From: Cololabis saira
Taxonomy: Eukaryota > Chordata > Actinopteri > Beloniformes > Belonidae
Reading direction: 5' to 3'
Assembly (NCBI RefSeq): GCF_033807715.1
Contig: NC_084599.1
Location: 13,855,625 to 13,919,624 of the forward strand
DNA: 64,000 bases
In this document: piece after piece, positions 1 through 11,126 of the stretch
Layout of the letters: the number at the start of each line of letters is the position of its first letter
Numbering within the stretch: position 1 is the first letter of the stretch
Translations under genes and position numbers: made by a program
The notes under the pieces: model-generated
The model's input: the letters and a program-made list of their open reading frames with translations, nothing else
Told to the model about the DNA's origin: nothing
The model's database searches: none

Positions 1-57
1 AAATGAATGTGGAAATGACGAGAAACGTCAACTCGTCCAGACTTTGACTCACCAAAG

Positions 58-76
58 ACTACAACTCCCACAATCC
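58..76 (+). promoter_or_regulatory. ZNF143/THAP11 (SBS-type) promoter motif of mmachc
   Basis: The sequence ACTACAACTCCCACAATCC ends 25 bases before the mmachc start codon. It closely matches the ACTACAAnTCCCA core bound by ZNF143 and THAP11 with HCFC1 at vertebrate promoters. In mammals MMACHC transcription depends on these three factors, and defects in them mimic cblC disease. The motif match is direct; its use in this fish is inferred. Confidence 0.7.
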
Positions 77-98
77 AAAGCTGCTTGTTTAACATTAA

Positions 99-109
99 AC
101 GATGGCGGC
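99..109 (+). promoter_or_regulatory. YY1-like motif over the mmachc start codon
   Basis: ACGATGGCGGC overlaps the initiator ATG and fits the YY1 consensus AAnATGGCGGC, which is often placed at or just downstream of transcription starts of housekeeping genes. The same bases encode Met-Ala-Ala, so coding constraint alone could also explain them. Confidence 0.4.
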
Positions 110-3100
110 CTCCACTGTCAATGTGGAGACTGTAATAGGACTATTAAACAGCTCACTGAAATCACAAGGATTTGAAGCGTACCCTCTTAAGGTATTGTAA
201 TATTAATTTCTTTCTTTTTTTTCTTTTCGGGTGTACCTTGAGCCTTGCAGGTTTTATCTGATACTTTTTCCCACTGTGATCGCAGGTTGGTTGGTACAAC
301 GCAGTTCTCCCTCCCTCCCTCCGCCTGTCTTATCCAGATGACACCTTGGCTGTGGTGGTGCTCAGCACTCCTGCTATGTTTGAACAAGCTTTCCTGCCCT
401 TCTTGGAGCAGAAGAGCTGCCACAGTCTGTCTGACCCCATAGATCAATGTGTCAGACACCACATCAGCTCTGCTGCTTCACAGGTGAGGTCAGGAGTGTG
501 TGCTGGAGAGACTGGGACTGAAGAGATAAGGTTGTTGAGCTGGCTGGACTCTCACTATTTTGCTTCACTTTGTTCTAGAGATTCACAATATCAGAGAGTG
601 GGTTGTTGATGCTGTTTTCTTGGTTTGTTTATTTACAAATTGTCCCACCAACTGCCCCAATGTGTGATTTAGTTTTGCTGATCAATGCAATTGAATCGAA
701 TTTGCTCCAGCAGAATTGGAAGAAACCGATAGGCTATAGATAATATTCAACACATGTATGTTCAACACAATATTGATTGTTTGATTGATTGAAATCTTTA
801 TTTTGAGCACACAGGAAAAAAAAAAAAAAACAATTTCACAAAACAAGAAAAGAATACAAATAAACAGTCATTAAACAAAATCAAAGGGAAATAAACCTTC
901 ATGCCCGAAAAGGAGTAGGAGGAAGTAAAAAACGTATTGGGTCCTACCCCTTGTTTCTATTTCAATTTTGCTTGAAAATAAAAATAAGAAAAATGAAACG
1001 GCAAGCTTTACTTTATCAAAAAATTATAGTTGTTATTACCAAAGCAATTATAAATTAAAGCTGCAAGCAGCGATGAACGGGCCCTCGCACTCACGGCCAC
1101 CGCCCCCCATAAGCATATCAGAAATGACACCACCCACGACTTCCTATGTCAAACCATTCAAAAGTTATAGCAGAAAATACGGACAACCAATCACAAGAAT
1201 GGGCGGTGCTAATTCAGGCCAATGAAGGTCAAGGACTCCATACAGAATCTGATGACACAACCCACGACTCTCTATGTTAAAAGATTCAAAAGTTATAGTA
1301 TAAAATCGGGACAACCAATCAGAAGAAGGGGCGGGGCTAATTCAGGCCAAAGAAGGTCAAGGACTCAATACAGCGTCCAATGACACAACCCACGACTCTC
1401 TATGTCAAACCATTCAAAAGTTATGACAGAAAATAGGGAGAACCAATCAGAAGAAGGGGCGTGGCTAATTCAGGCCAATGAAGCTCAAGGACTCAATACC
1501 GATTCAGGTGACATCACCCACGACTCTATGTCAAAACATTCAAAAATTATAGCAGGAAATATGGACAACCAATCAGAAGAAGGGGCGGAGCTAATTTTCA
1601 CCAATTATGGTCAAGGACTCAATACCGAGTCCCACACCACCCACAACTCTTTATGTCAAACCATTCAAAAGTTATGGCAGAGAATAGTATTCTAGGGGGC
1701 GCTGTTGAGCCGTTAGGCCACGCCCATTAATGCAAACCATGAAATATCAAATGTATCGCCAGGCCTGGCTTGCATGCAAAATTTGGTGACTATCAAATAT
1801 GGACCAATCAGATGAAGGGGGGGCGCACCTTTTGGCGTCTAGCGTCGCCACGGTAACACTTTTGAAAGAGAAAAGTAATGCGTGTTGTCACAGGATGGAG
1901 ACGCACATTTTGATGTATAACACAACTGGGTGCACATTACGGTTCAGGCCGTATTAATTGCCAAAGGAATGGCATAAATTGCGCCAAAATTACACAATTA
2001 ATTCAAAATGGCCGACTTCCTGTTCGGTTTCGGCCATGGCTCCAAAAGACTTTTCTTTAAGTTGTCCCATGATACAGGTGTGTAGCGATTTTCGTGCATG
2101 TACGTCAAACCGTATTGTGGGGCTTGAGGCACAAAGTTTTCCGGGGGGCGCTGTTGAGCCATTTTGCCACGCCCATTAATGCAAACCATGAAATATCAAA
2201 TTTATCGCCAGGCCTGACTTGCGTGTCAAATTTGGTGCCTTTTGGGGAACTATCAAATATGGACCAATCAGATGAAGGGAGGCGCGCCTTATGGCGTTTA
2301 GCGTCGCCACGGTAACACTTTTGAAAGAGAAAAGTAATGCGCATAGTCGCAGGATGGAGACGCACATTTTGATGTATAACACATCTGGGTTCACGATACG
2401 GTTGGGGCCGTATTAATTCTCGAAGGAATGGCATATATTGCTCCAAAATTACGCGATTAATTCAGAATGTTCAAAATGGCCGACTTCCTGTTCGGTTTCG
2501 GCCATGGCGCCAAGAGACTTTTCTTTAAGTAGCGACATGATACAGATGTGTACCGATTTTCGTTCATGTACGTCAAACCGTATTGTGGGGCTTGAGGCGC
2601 AAAGTTTTTTCTGTCTGAACCAATCAGATGAAGGGTGGGCGCGCTTTTTGGCGTCTAGCGTCGCCAAGGTAACGCTTTTGAAAGAGAAAAGTAATGCGTG
2701 GTGTCGGAGGATGGAGACGCACATTTTGATGTATAACACACCTGGGGGCACGTTACGGTTCGGGCCGTATTAACTGCCGAAGGAATGGCATAAATTGCGC
2801 CAAAATTACACAATTAATTCAAAATGGCCGACTTCCTGTTCGGTTTCAGGCATGACCCCAAGAGACTTTTCTTTAAGTTGTGCCATGATACAGGTGTGTA
2901 GCGATTTTCGTGCATGTACGTCAAACCGTATCGTGGGGCTTGAGGCACAAAGTTTTCAAGGGGGCGCTGTTGAGCCATTTTGCCACACCCATGAATGCAA
3001 ACCAAAAAATATCAAATTTTTCGCCAGGCCTGGCTTGCATGCAAAATTTGATGACTTTTTGGGCACGTTTAGGGGGGCAAAAAGGCCTTCCTTTTGTCAG

Positions 3101-5925
3101 AACAATAAGAAGAAGAAGAAGAAAAAGAATAATTCCTGCAAATACAATAGGGCCTTCGCACTGCAAGTGCTCGGGCCCTAATAATATACATAAACAACAT
3201 ATATATATATATATATATATACACACATCTTATCATAAACAATATATTATTATATATACCATTTTATATCCGTACATTATGCTGAATCCCCACACAATAA
3301 CTACCTCATGTCTCCTCTTCCCCTTATTTAGCTAAAATCTTTTCTTTGTATTTGCTTTTGAACCTGTAGATGGTTGGACATTGTTTCAGCTCTTTACTCA
3401 GACTGTTCCATAGCCTCACTCCACGGTTTGAAATGCAAAATGTTTTGCTTGTAGTTCTACATGACTGTAATTTAAAATTAATCGGTTCCCTTAATTCATA
3501 TCTCCTCTGTCTTTCCTGTCAATATCATTTAACCCAGTACACCTTTCACTCCCCATCATGCCACCATATTCTTTTAAATTTTTTTTGTGTCTTTCAGGGT
3601 TTACCATCATCTTGGCTAACTCCCGTCAGGATGTTATTGCATTTACGACAGGTCTGCTTTACCTCTTCTTGCCTCAGTGTTTTCCAGGGCAGAAAGTGGA
3701 CGTGAGCTTTGACTACGAGATGCTTCCCAGCAGGAAGCCGAAGTTCTTGGCGCAGACTGCTGCACATGTATCTGGAGCAGCGTTCTACTACCAACAATCT
3801 GATGTCGCAGAGCAGCCCTGGGATAAAAAGGTAATGCCATACATGTTTGTCTGTGGAAAGACCCTGTATGTTTTGTTGAGCTTCAAGTCCCATCCTGTCC
3901 ACTAACCACACTCCTGTGCACTCTGCTTGCTTGCAGAAAATGTTTGGAGTGTGTGTGCATCCGAGGTTCGGCGGCTGGTTTGCCATTAGAGCTCTGCTGG
4001 TGTTTGAAGATGAGGCGATGGGCTCTGAACTGGTGCAGCAGGATCCTATTGACTGCGTGTCTTCCAGAGAGGGCAGGATCCAGCTGCTGGAGGCTTTTAA
4101 CCTTCATTGGAAGGTACGGCACCAAAGTCCATCATTTCTGTGGCACACAGAATTAAAAAAAAAAAAAGAAAGAAAAACAACAAACGTTCCTATTCCAGAG
4201 ATCAGCAGGCAGGTAGCCTTTAGATAAAAGACTGCCACGTGTGATAGAGGTGCTGCTGACCCCCCTCTAGGAGGATTTCAGCTGTTTGTTAGTGTAGAAG
4301 GTGAAACGAGAAAGAACCCTGGTTTGTCCTCCCTGTTTCATGACGATAAGGAAATTCTGCACTCTTATTCTCTTCAAATGATGAATGAATTCATTCTAAA
4401 AGACAAACACCACCTTTAATTTGTTAGGCAACATAATGCAATTAATTTGCTGCTTTCCTTTCGGAAAAGGTCACCTGTCTTAGAAAATGATATACTGTAT
4501 TATTTATTTCTAATTGTGTATTTGATTCAGCTTCACCTTCAGTCACACTGAATTTAGAGCCCACGTGCAAACTTGTAAGGTCCGTACATAAAAAGATATG
4601 CGGGACATGTTGCACCTCTTCTAGATCCTATCCACACTAAACTGTTCAAATTACACAACCTTCTTATCAGAAGAAGTTGGAACGGCTTGACTTTGATTTC
4701 CTTCCAGACGGTAAAAAAAATAAAAAAATGTTTGTTTTGTCTGAACAACTTCATTTATTTTGTCCTTTTGCATCTCTTTTTGCAAGTGTTACAAAAAAGT
4801 TCATAAAAAGGGAATTAAGTGCTTGTAATAATGCAAAACAAAAAAGGATTATATTGGGGGAAAAAAAAGATGTATTTGTCTTTGAGGAGCAAATGTGGAC
4901 AGAAGATCTCAATTTTGTTAACAAATGCATAAGAAAGTCATTAAAATATTTAAAAACAGTTTTTCTCAAAGTAAGATTGAAGGATATTTGTATGTTTTCT
5001 CCTTATGAAAGTGTATCATTGAACTATTCAAGGAATCTCAAGGAATTTCAAAGAGTAAAGGGGTAAAGAGACCAGCCTGAACTGGTACCCACTGACTGCG
5101 TTTACATGCAGTCAATAACCCTTTTAAAACCCGAATATTAGCAATAACCCAAATTTTGACTGCATGTAAACGTAGTCAGTGACTACGTTTACATGTAGCT
5201 TACTGATCTCTGATTCTCAGACAGTGCTGCATCTAATACAGCAGATATAACCACATGGGCAAAGGATTACTTTTGGAAACCTTTTTTCAGGAACTACAAT
5301 AAGGAGTGACTTTTGGAAATGCCACTTAAAAATTTAGTGTGCAGAATAAGTCTTATGTGAACCTTGTCCAGAGGCAGTGTCTTTATTCCCAGGCTCAGAG
5401 GGATCCGGGATGGGCCATCATGAATTGTTGTGTGTTACGTTAACATCTTTGCATGGGATTGTACATTTCACATATGTTTTTTTTAATTGGCGAGAATTTT
5501 TTTTTCTTCAAATAAATGGAATTAATGTGCATTTTCAAGATGAAAGAAAATAGGCATTTGATTGTGATTATTTTGTAATCCTGACCGAGAATTATATGTA
5601 TATGATATCACCTGTGTACTTTAGGTCAGTATTTCATCCTGTAATCCTACTTTAGCTTTACCACAGCAGCTGTTTTTAAACTTGTTACAGTATTCCTAAC
5701 AAGTTTTCAATGAACTTCTTTGAATGTTTTTTGCACCTTTAGGACTGGCACTACAGAGACGTTGTCCGTCCGGTCCAGACGTACTCTCAGAAACAGAGAG
5801 ACTACTTCTCTGTGGCCCCAGCACAGCGTTTTGCTCTTCTCAGTACTTGGGGCTTCCTGCCGAGTGATAGCGATGAAGCTGGACCCACGTCAGATGCAGA
5901 GACTCAGGTGAACGGACACGGCTGA
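102..5925 (+). CDS. mmachc: MMACHC, cobalamin trafficking and processing protein (cblC), 5 coding exons
   Basis: Cytosolic flavoprotein-like enzyme that takes incoming cobalamin, removes its upper ligand (decyanation, or glutathione-dependent dealkylation) and passes it toward methylcobalamin and adenosylcobalamin synthesis with MMADHC. Coding exons: 102-191, 286-483, 3693-3830, 3937-4113 and 5743-5925. All introns are GT-AG and phase 0, and together the exons give 261 residues. Recognisable blocks are the N-terminal GFEAYP...WYN segment, LSTPAMF around residue 55, DPIDQCV near 82, the cobalamin-binding HxxG motif (HVSG, residues 121-124, equivalent to human His122), and [14 protein letters not shown] (147-160, containing the Arg equivalent to human Arg161). 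The C-terminus stops soon after PAQRFALL, lacking the proline-rich tail that makes the human protein 282 residues. Exon 3 is started at 3693 because only this AG keeps phase 0 and the family alignment. Introns 2 (3.2 kb) and 4 (1.6 kb) carry repeats. No frameshift or lost key residue is seen. Confidence 0.96.
775..1055 (-). repeat. 3' end of a fish LINE with TTGA-type tail, left part
   Basis: Read on the minus strand it ends in AATAAAGATTTCAATC followed by imperfect TCAA repeats, the tail of a retroposed element. The stretch near 900-950 resembles a widespread fish LINE 3' UTR (CR1/L2 group, from memory). The matching upstream part seems to continue at 3181-3590, so the element was split by a later insertion at 1056-3180. 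Confidence 0.5.
1126..1690 (+). repeat. Tandem array of about 127-bp units
   Basis: Four and a half diverged copies of a unit containing CCCACGACTCTCTATGTCAA, then TTCAAAAGTTATAG, then GGACAACCAATCAGAAGAAG, then GGTCAAGGACTCAATAC. Unit starts fall near 1126, 1253, 1381, 1508 and 1631. The array forms the left half of the larger intronic element. Confidence 0.8.
1695..3075 (+). repeat. Tandem array of about 450-bp units
   Basis: Units begin with GGGGGCGCTGTTGAGCC (near 1695, 2145 and 2960) and include GACCAATCAGATGAAG, GCGTCTAGCGTCGCCA, GGATGGAGACGCACATTTTG and AAAATGGCCGACTTCCTGTT. Copy 1 is about 1695-2144 and copy 2 about 2145-2607. Copy 3, about 2608-2957, lacks its first 110 or so bases. 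Copy 4 breaks off near 3075, followed by a purine-rich GAAGAAG stretch. Confidence 0.8.
3181..3590 (-). repeat. LINE 3' UTR fragment, right part, with (AT)n
   Basis: Contains an (AT)n tract at 3199-3221 and a block near 3390-3430 (CTTTACTCAGACTGTTCCAT) that recurs beside LINE 3' ends in fish genomes. It appears to be the upstream remainder of the minus-strand LINE at 775-1055. The assignment rests on recognition, without an alignment. Confidence 0.4.
4114..5090. other. mmachc intron 4, unannotated part
   Basis: AT-rich intronic sequence. A 129-codon plus-strand open frame (4677-5066) is lysine-rich and of low complexity and matches no family I recognise. It may be an old retroelement scrap, and I do not call it a gene. 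Confidence 0.5.
5091..5180. repeat. Short hairpin MITE with 25-bp inverted repeats
   Basis: Arms 5091-5115 and 5156-5180 are reverse complements with one mismatch (ACTGACTGCGTTTACATGCA... against ACTGACTACGTTTACATGCA...), separated by 40 bases. A further partial arm, GACTACGTTTACATG, follows at 5181. This is the layout of a much-reduced MITE. No clear target-site duplication is seen. Confidence 0.6.
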
Positions 5926-6283
5926 GCTGAAGTGGAGCTGCTGTCCATCTCTCATCAGCTCCATGCTCTGCTGACCTTTGGACTCTTAACTTTTTTTTTT
6001 TTTGTGAATTCTGGCTAAACAGTGACAGGGATTTGTGTTTTTATTCAAACTTGCACAATGTATTTTAAGTTAACATTGGACATTTTTGTTCCAAGATGAG
6101 TAAGCCATAATGTTTTTCATCAAAAATCAACACTACTTTAAAAGAAGTCACGTTTTTGTTGCTATAATGATGAGTTATTCTGTTATCGTCTTTAAAATCC
6201 TTCTGTTTGGGTAAAAGGCTTTAAAAATATCTATTTATTTTATGTATAAAACACAAAAATGAGTCTACTGTTGTTAGATTATG

Positions 6284-6289
6284 AATAAA
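6284..6289 (+). terminator. Polyadenylation signal of mmachc
   Basis: AATAAA lies about 360 bases after the mmachc stop codon, at the end of an AT-rich stretch that reads as a plain 3' UTR (5926 to about 6310). It is the only canonical hexamer found close downstream of the stop. Confidence 0.65.
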
Positions 6290-6310
6290 AAAAATATGTT
6301 TTTAAAAGCA

Positions 6311-8022
6311 GTCTCCTGTGCTTACCAAATCACACTTTAAGAAAAAGAAAGAAAATCATCTATTCATTTACCTCCCTCCTGCGTTTATGTGTTTGTCATG
6401 TTCTTGCCTATTTTAACTGCGGACTAACACTTTCTGTCCGTGGCTCAATACTCAGTAGGAAACACTAGTGGGTGGACACACGCACACATATTCTATCCCC
6501 TATTAAAATGAATAAGTGAAGGTTGTGATCATGTGAAACGAGCACCGAGGCTGCAGCTCCAGTTCGGGATAAAGTCACTTTCACACTCAGGCCTGTAGGT
6601 GTGGCTGTTGTCTCTTGATGGCTGAGTGTCGGTGCTGCGGCGTCTGAGGCAAATGTTCAACGCTCGATGAAGTCCAGTGCTGACTCCAGATAACCTGCAT
6701 GGCGCTATAAAGTATGCAGATTTTTGTCTGTTTTTTGACACTGAAGTTACTTTGTGAATGTGTTGCTACGTGATCTTAAATGGAGAGCTTTGACTTTTAG
6801 CTCTTATCAGTTTTTGAGACTATTTCTGAGCCATTAGAGATCCTTTTCCACATTTTATCTTCATTGCAACACCCCATCCCTCTGTCTCTTTATTGCATCT
6901 TTCTGTTCACCCCTGTCTCCCTCCGGTGTTCTGTCTTTCTGTATACTGAATCAGCATTTCTGAGCACTATGCCGCAGGCCTGCAGAGAACCAGACCGAGG
7001 GCTTAATTATATTCCCACAGTTTCATCTTTCCACGCTTTTGCTCTGTCCTCACTTTTTCTGTATGTATCTTTGAATCAGTGCTGCGGTTTCATTCTCAAT
7101 CCACCATATAAAATACAAAACCTGTTATGCTAGATTCAAATTCCTCTTTTTTCTTTTTTTTTTTGAACTGGAACATTAAGTGTGAAGCACAGGTGCAAAC
7201 TAAAATGAGATGGGCTAGATTTATTTTCCTGCTCTTTGTGCTGCAGTTCAGTCTTTCTTTGCAGTGCCCTTGTGTTTTGTAAGTTTTAACTGATATATAT
7301 TTAGATGAGGTGAAGTAATACATTTTCCATTGTCGCATGTGTTTTAAGTGCCAGAAAAAAAACAAAAACAGACCGACACACCTGATGATTTGTCTTCACA
7401 TTTAATTTTGGTAACCCAGCACATGTCAAGTCCTGGCAGACAACTGCAATGCCAACATTTCACTATCCATAAATAACACATTTAAGAGTTTTGGGAATGT
7501 ATCCCTCCAGCAAAGGCTTGTAAAAAAAAAAAAAAAAAAAACGAAAAGAATAAAAGATGTATGGTTGTTATGGTTGCATGCAGCAAAACGATCTGGAGCT
7601 GAGACAGTTTTGGGCAAAGATAAAAAAGAGGAGAAAGGCAGGGAAAATGGATGAGTGGTGTTTCATGGGTTGAGGATCAGTGAAGCGGTGCCATCCGCCC
7701 ACAGACATCAGCTAACAAGATGAGAGGGGAAAGGCCAGGAGCGCACCAGCAACAGAGGAACTGGAAGCTGAGCAGGGGGAGGAAAGGACCAGCATCCAGA
7801 ACATGTGGTAGAGTTGTACACTGAAAATTCACAGAAACATTTTTTGCATTCAAAATGAATGTTAAGAAAGGGACAATAAAAAGTTTTTGATATCATTTTT
7901 ACAACAAGGTTAAGATTTATGCAAAACAGGAATGAGTAAAGTGAGGTAAAGTAAAACGAGCGTGCTTACTCGTACAATATAATCTCACGTTCTCTCAGAA
8001 GCTTGCAGCTGACTCCAGTTGA

Positions 8023-8063
<41 letters not shown>

Positions 8064-10231
8064 CTCCCAGAGGTTTTAACATTTTATAACTGTCTCCTTA
8101 TCAGTTTCATGGCTTAGCATAATGAATTAGTCCCCGGCCTCAGAATTTCCCCTGCAGCCAATTGAAGGCCGGTTGCTGGTTGTGGAGTCCAATAGATGAA
8201 GAGAGGGAGTGATCAGTCCGGTTCAGAGGGAAGAGACTTGGGGATGTGCAAATAGAGCACTGTCCAGTTCTCTCATTATCAGACTCAACCAGGCGATAAA
8301 AGCAGAAACCCCCCTCTCTGTCCACCCACAAACACTTAGCGCTTCTGTTAAACAAAGCATCAGATCAACTCAGAAAATAAAGCCCTCTCACTGATTTTCT
8401 CATGGGTCTCCTAACTCCTCCAACAGGCACTGAGCATAATGTATGCTTCTCATTTGAGTTGATAGACTAAACTTCAGTTGCGTAGTTCTCATGCAAACAA
8501 AAGGTGAGAACATGGCAGCTTGTTATGGTTATTCATACTGCTGGTCTGCTTCCAGTACTCTCTGAGCAACAACCACATATACTGTAGTATAAAAGTCCTG
8601 GCACTCTTAGTTTTTTTTTATGGTGATCGTTTAAATGACTATCATTACAAATAAACGACATTACGTACATAAAAAAAATGACTCTGTAAGCAAAAGTCAT
8701 TTAGTGTTACGTCCCTCAGAATCAACACATTCAACTCTTTTATTTAAGGGGAACTGTCACATACAGATGTTTGCAATGATGCTAATTAGGAGTTGATTTT
8801 ATTGAAGTTTTGGATAATGTTTTCTGTTTGTTTCATTAAAGATAATTGGAAAACAATCTATTTATTACCAGGTTTTAATACAGAGGAGTTCATGATTGAT
8901 TGGATGACTGCTAGGTTGTGGGTGCAAGCCCACACCATCATCCCCACCACCACTTACAGCTTACAGCTATGAGATATTTGTGCTGCAGTGTTCGATGTTG
9001 CAGAGCATGGAGTTGTTCACTGCTGCCACATAACTTCTCTTTAGTCTCTTCTGTCTAAGACATGCCTGGGTTTTCTCCTGCTCTCAAGTTTGATCTTGCT
9101 GGGATGTCCACTTCTGGGAATTCAGGTAACTCTAATGTTTCCCGCTTATAAATCTTTCAAATCGCTGCATCGTTTGAAAATGGCCTTATAACTCATATCA
9201 GATTGATGGACAGCTTCTCCAAGGTCATTGCTGATGTCGTTCCTCCTTGACATCGTTAATACACACCCACATGTACACTCCATACAGTACATTTGATTAC
9301 CAGCACCTGACTGATACTTACCCCCTTAAATGCTATGACTATAAGGCCTGTATGTCTTTGTCCTGATGTATGAGACGTTAAGATTGAAAGAGGTTGAACA
9401 TGACTGTATTTCAAATGAATGAACAAAAGCCAAAATAAAAAAAACATATGGGCTTAAAAAAATGTTAAAAAAAATAATAATTATGCCTCTTTCTCTCTGG
9501 AGAACTGCAGCCTCGCAGCATTCATCGGAGACAGCCTCACCTCCACCATAATAACTCAGTCATTAAAGACCGAGGCGGCTGCCAGGATGTCCCTGAGCTA
9601 AAGTTTCCCCTATATCCGCTGTTTTAGGTTGCCTGTATTTTCCTGATGAAGTGATGTGTCATCCTGTTCTGACGCAAAGCATTCAGTTGCTAGGATTACT
9701 CCAAAGAAGTTGATGTAAATGTAGTGTCAACGCCCGGGTTGCCAATATCTACTGTTGCAGTTCATAAAAAAAGTTGGAGGTGCCAAACTTTTAAAAGTAA
9801 TACATTTATCCCATTTGCAAAAGATGACTGTGAAAAAGTAGTTCAGTACAGATCAAAGATCACCCGGCCAAAGCTCTGAAGCTAATCGTTCACATTTTAT
9901 ATCTAAGCGTTTAATCTGCACCTTCAGTAATTACATTAATGACTTTAAAGTAATGTTGATGTGCTCATTAAAGTGTGCAACAAATATGCTTTCTTATCTT
10001 AGTGTCACAACTAATCTTTTAGGACTGTATTGACCACAGAGTTTAGCTTAAGACAAACAACGACAATAAAATAAAGGCTCATTCAGGGCTAAGTTTATAA
10101 CATGCTTTAGGCCATTATTGGGTGGTATGTCTTTAAAACCTTCAAACCTGATGAGAGAGTTTAATTATTCTGAATAGTTCACTGAAACCACAGGGACTAA
10201 TTCCTCACATGCGAGGACAGATTCATTGTTT
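6311..10231. other. Intergenic, no gene seen
   Basis: No open frame here resembles a known protein and no exon-like block stands out. It contains a (TG)18 tract at 8024-8059 and an A-run at 7519-7540. The stretch 6400-6800 is slightly richer in GC but has no recognisable exon. Confidence 0.5.
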
Positions 10232-10245
10232 ATAGTAAGGAAGTC

Positions 10246-10828
10246 TCAGTCAAAAATACTTAAATATATGTGAAAATATACATTTTCCTTTTACTAGTAA
10301 TAAAATTAAAGAGGCTAATTTTAAATGTATTCACAAACTTTATTTAATGCACAACATTTCAAAGGATATCTCTTCAAAATGTCCAAGATGTAAAAGAATC
10401 GATGGAACATTTGTACATATGTTTTGGGAATGTGATCTTTTAATAAGTTTCTGGAAATCAATTCATTCCTTCACACAATCAGTATTAGAAATTAATTTTG
10501 AGTTAAGCTCCAATTTGTATTTATTAAACGACACACTGGATCTTCAGTTAGACCGGAAAAAAAGCAGGATATTAATTATGATCACATACTTCGCTAAGAA
10601 ATGCATACTTTTACTCTGGAAAGATGATTCCCCTCCAACTTTCAAGTTTTTTTTGGATCAAATTTCAGTTTTTTTACCATTGGAAAAATTAACTTTAGAA
10701 AAATACAACCGTGCTCATATTTTTCAAGAATTTTGGTTCCCATTACTCTCAAAACTGGATAATTTTTCCAAAGGGGACCAATGAGTATCTTTATTTTCGA
10801 ACTTGTGCCTTATATGTATGTATGTTTG

Positions 10829-10901
<73 letters not shown>

Positions 10902-11112
10902 TGATATCGCTGTTGCTGCCATTATATATTTTTTTATTTATTTATATATATTTTTTTAATATTTATTTAATTTTGTTCTCCCTTAATGTATGTTTTTTTT
11001 TTTTTTTTTTTTTTTTTTTCTTTTTTCCCTAGGGTAATTATGGGGAGGGTAGGAAAGTGGGTATAATAGAAATCATGCATTTGAAAATGTGAATTGTGAA
11101 AATTATTGTGAA
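10246..11112 (+). mobile_element. 5'-truncated L1-type LINE with 14-bp target-site duplications
   Basis: The insertion is bracketed by the direct repeat ATAGTAAGGAAGTC at 10232-10245 and 11113-11126, so the ends are exact. It keeps only the C-terminal part of ORF2 plus a 3' UTR with a (TA)n tract (10833-10898) and a run of 27 T (10993-11019). The duplications are identical, so the insertion is fairly young, although it was dead on arrival through 5' truncation. Confidence 0.8.
10347..10784 (+). pseudogene. C-terminal fragment of L1 ORF2 (zf-RVT region)
   Basis: The open frame carries a CPRC pair followed by TFVHMFWECD, the Cys-Cys-His-Cys (zf-RVT-like) signature at the C-terminus of L1-clade ORF2 proteins, then a Trp- and Phe-rich helical tail ending at a natural stop. 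The frame is open for some codons before the ATG as well, so the ATG is only internal. Endonuclease and reverse transcriptase parts are missing. Confidence 0.8.
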
Positions 11113-11126
11113 ATAGTAAGGAAGTC

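Larger units (their letters stand above)
1056..3180. mobile_element. Non-autonomous tandem-structured element, possibly Helitron-like, in mmachc intron 2
   Basis: Starts near AAAGCTGCAAGCAGCGATG and finishes at a compound hairpin (3153-3179; inner stem GCACT/AGTGC, outer stem GGGCC/GGCCC) followed directly by CTAA and then T. A 3' hairpin plus CTRR before a T is typical of Helitrons. Here the stem touches the CTAA instead of lying some 10 bases inside, so the class is uncertain. The body is two tandem arrays and holds no credible protein; the open frames across it are chance products of repeated units. It carries many ACCAATCAGA boxes. Confidence 0.5.

Noticed and set aside
2795..3335. Overlapping 100-140 codon frames in mmachc intron 2
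   Set aside because: They lie in tandem repeats and recur copy by copy in both strands; no protein family features.
3558..3692. Upstream extension of exon 3 from the AG at about 3597
   Set aside because: It would add about 32 residues with no counterpart in the family. The AG at 3691-3692 gives the correct phase and alignment.
4677..5066. 129-codon lysine-rich frame in mmachc intron 4
   Set aside because: Low complexity, AT-driven, no family signal. At most an old retroelement scrap.
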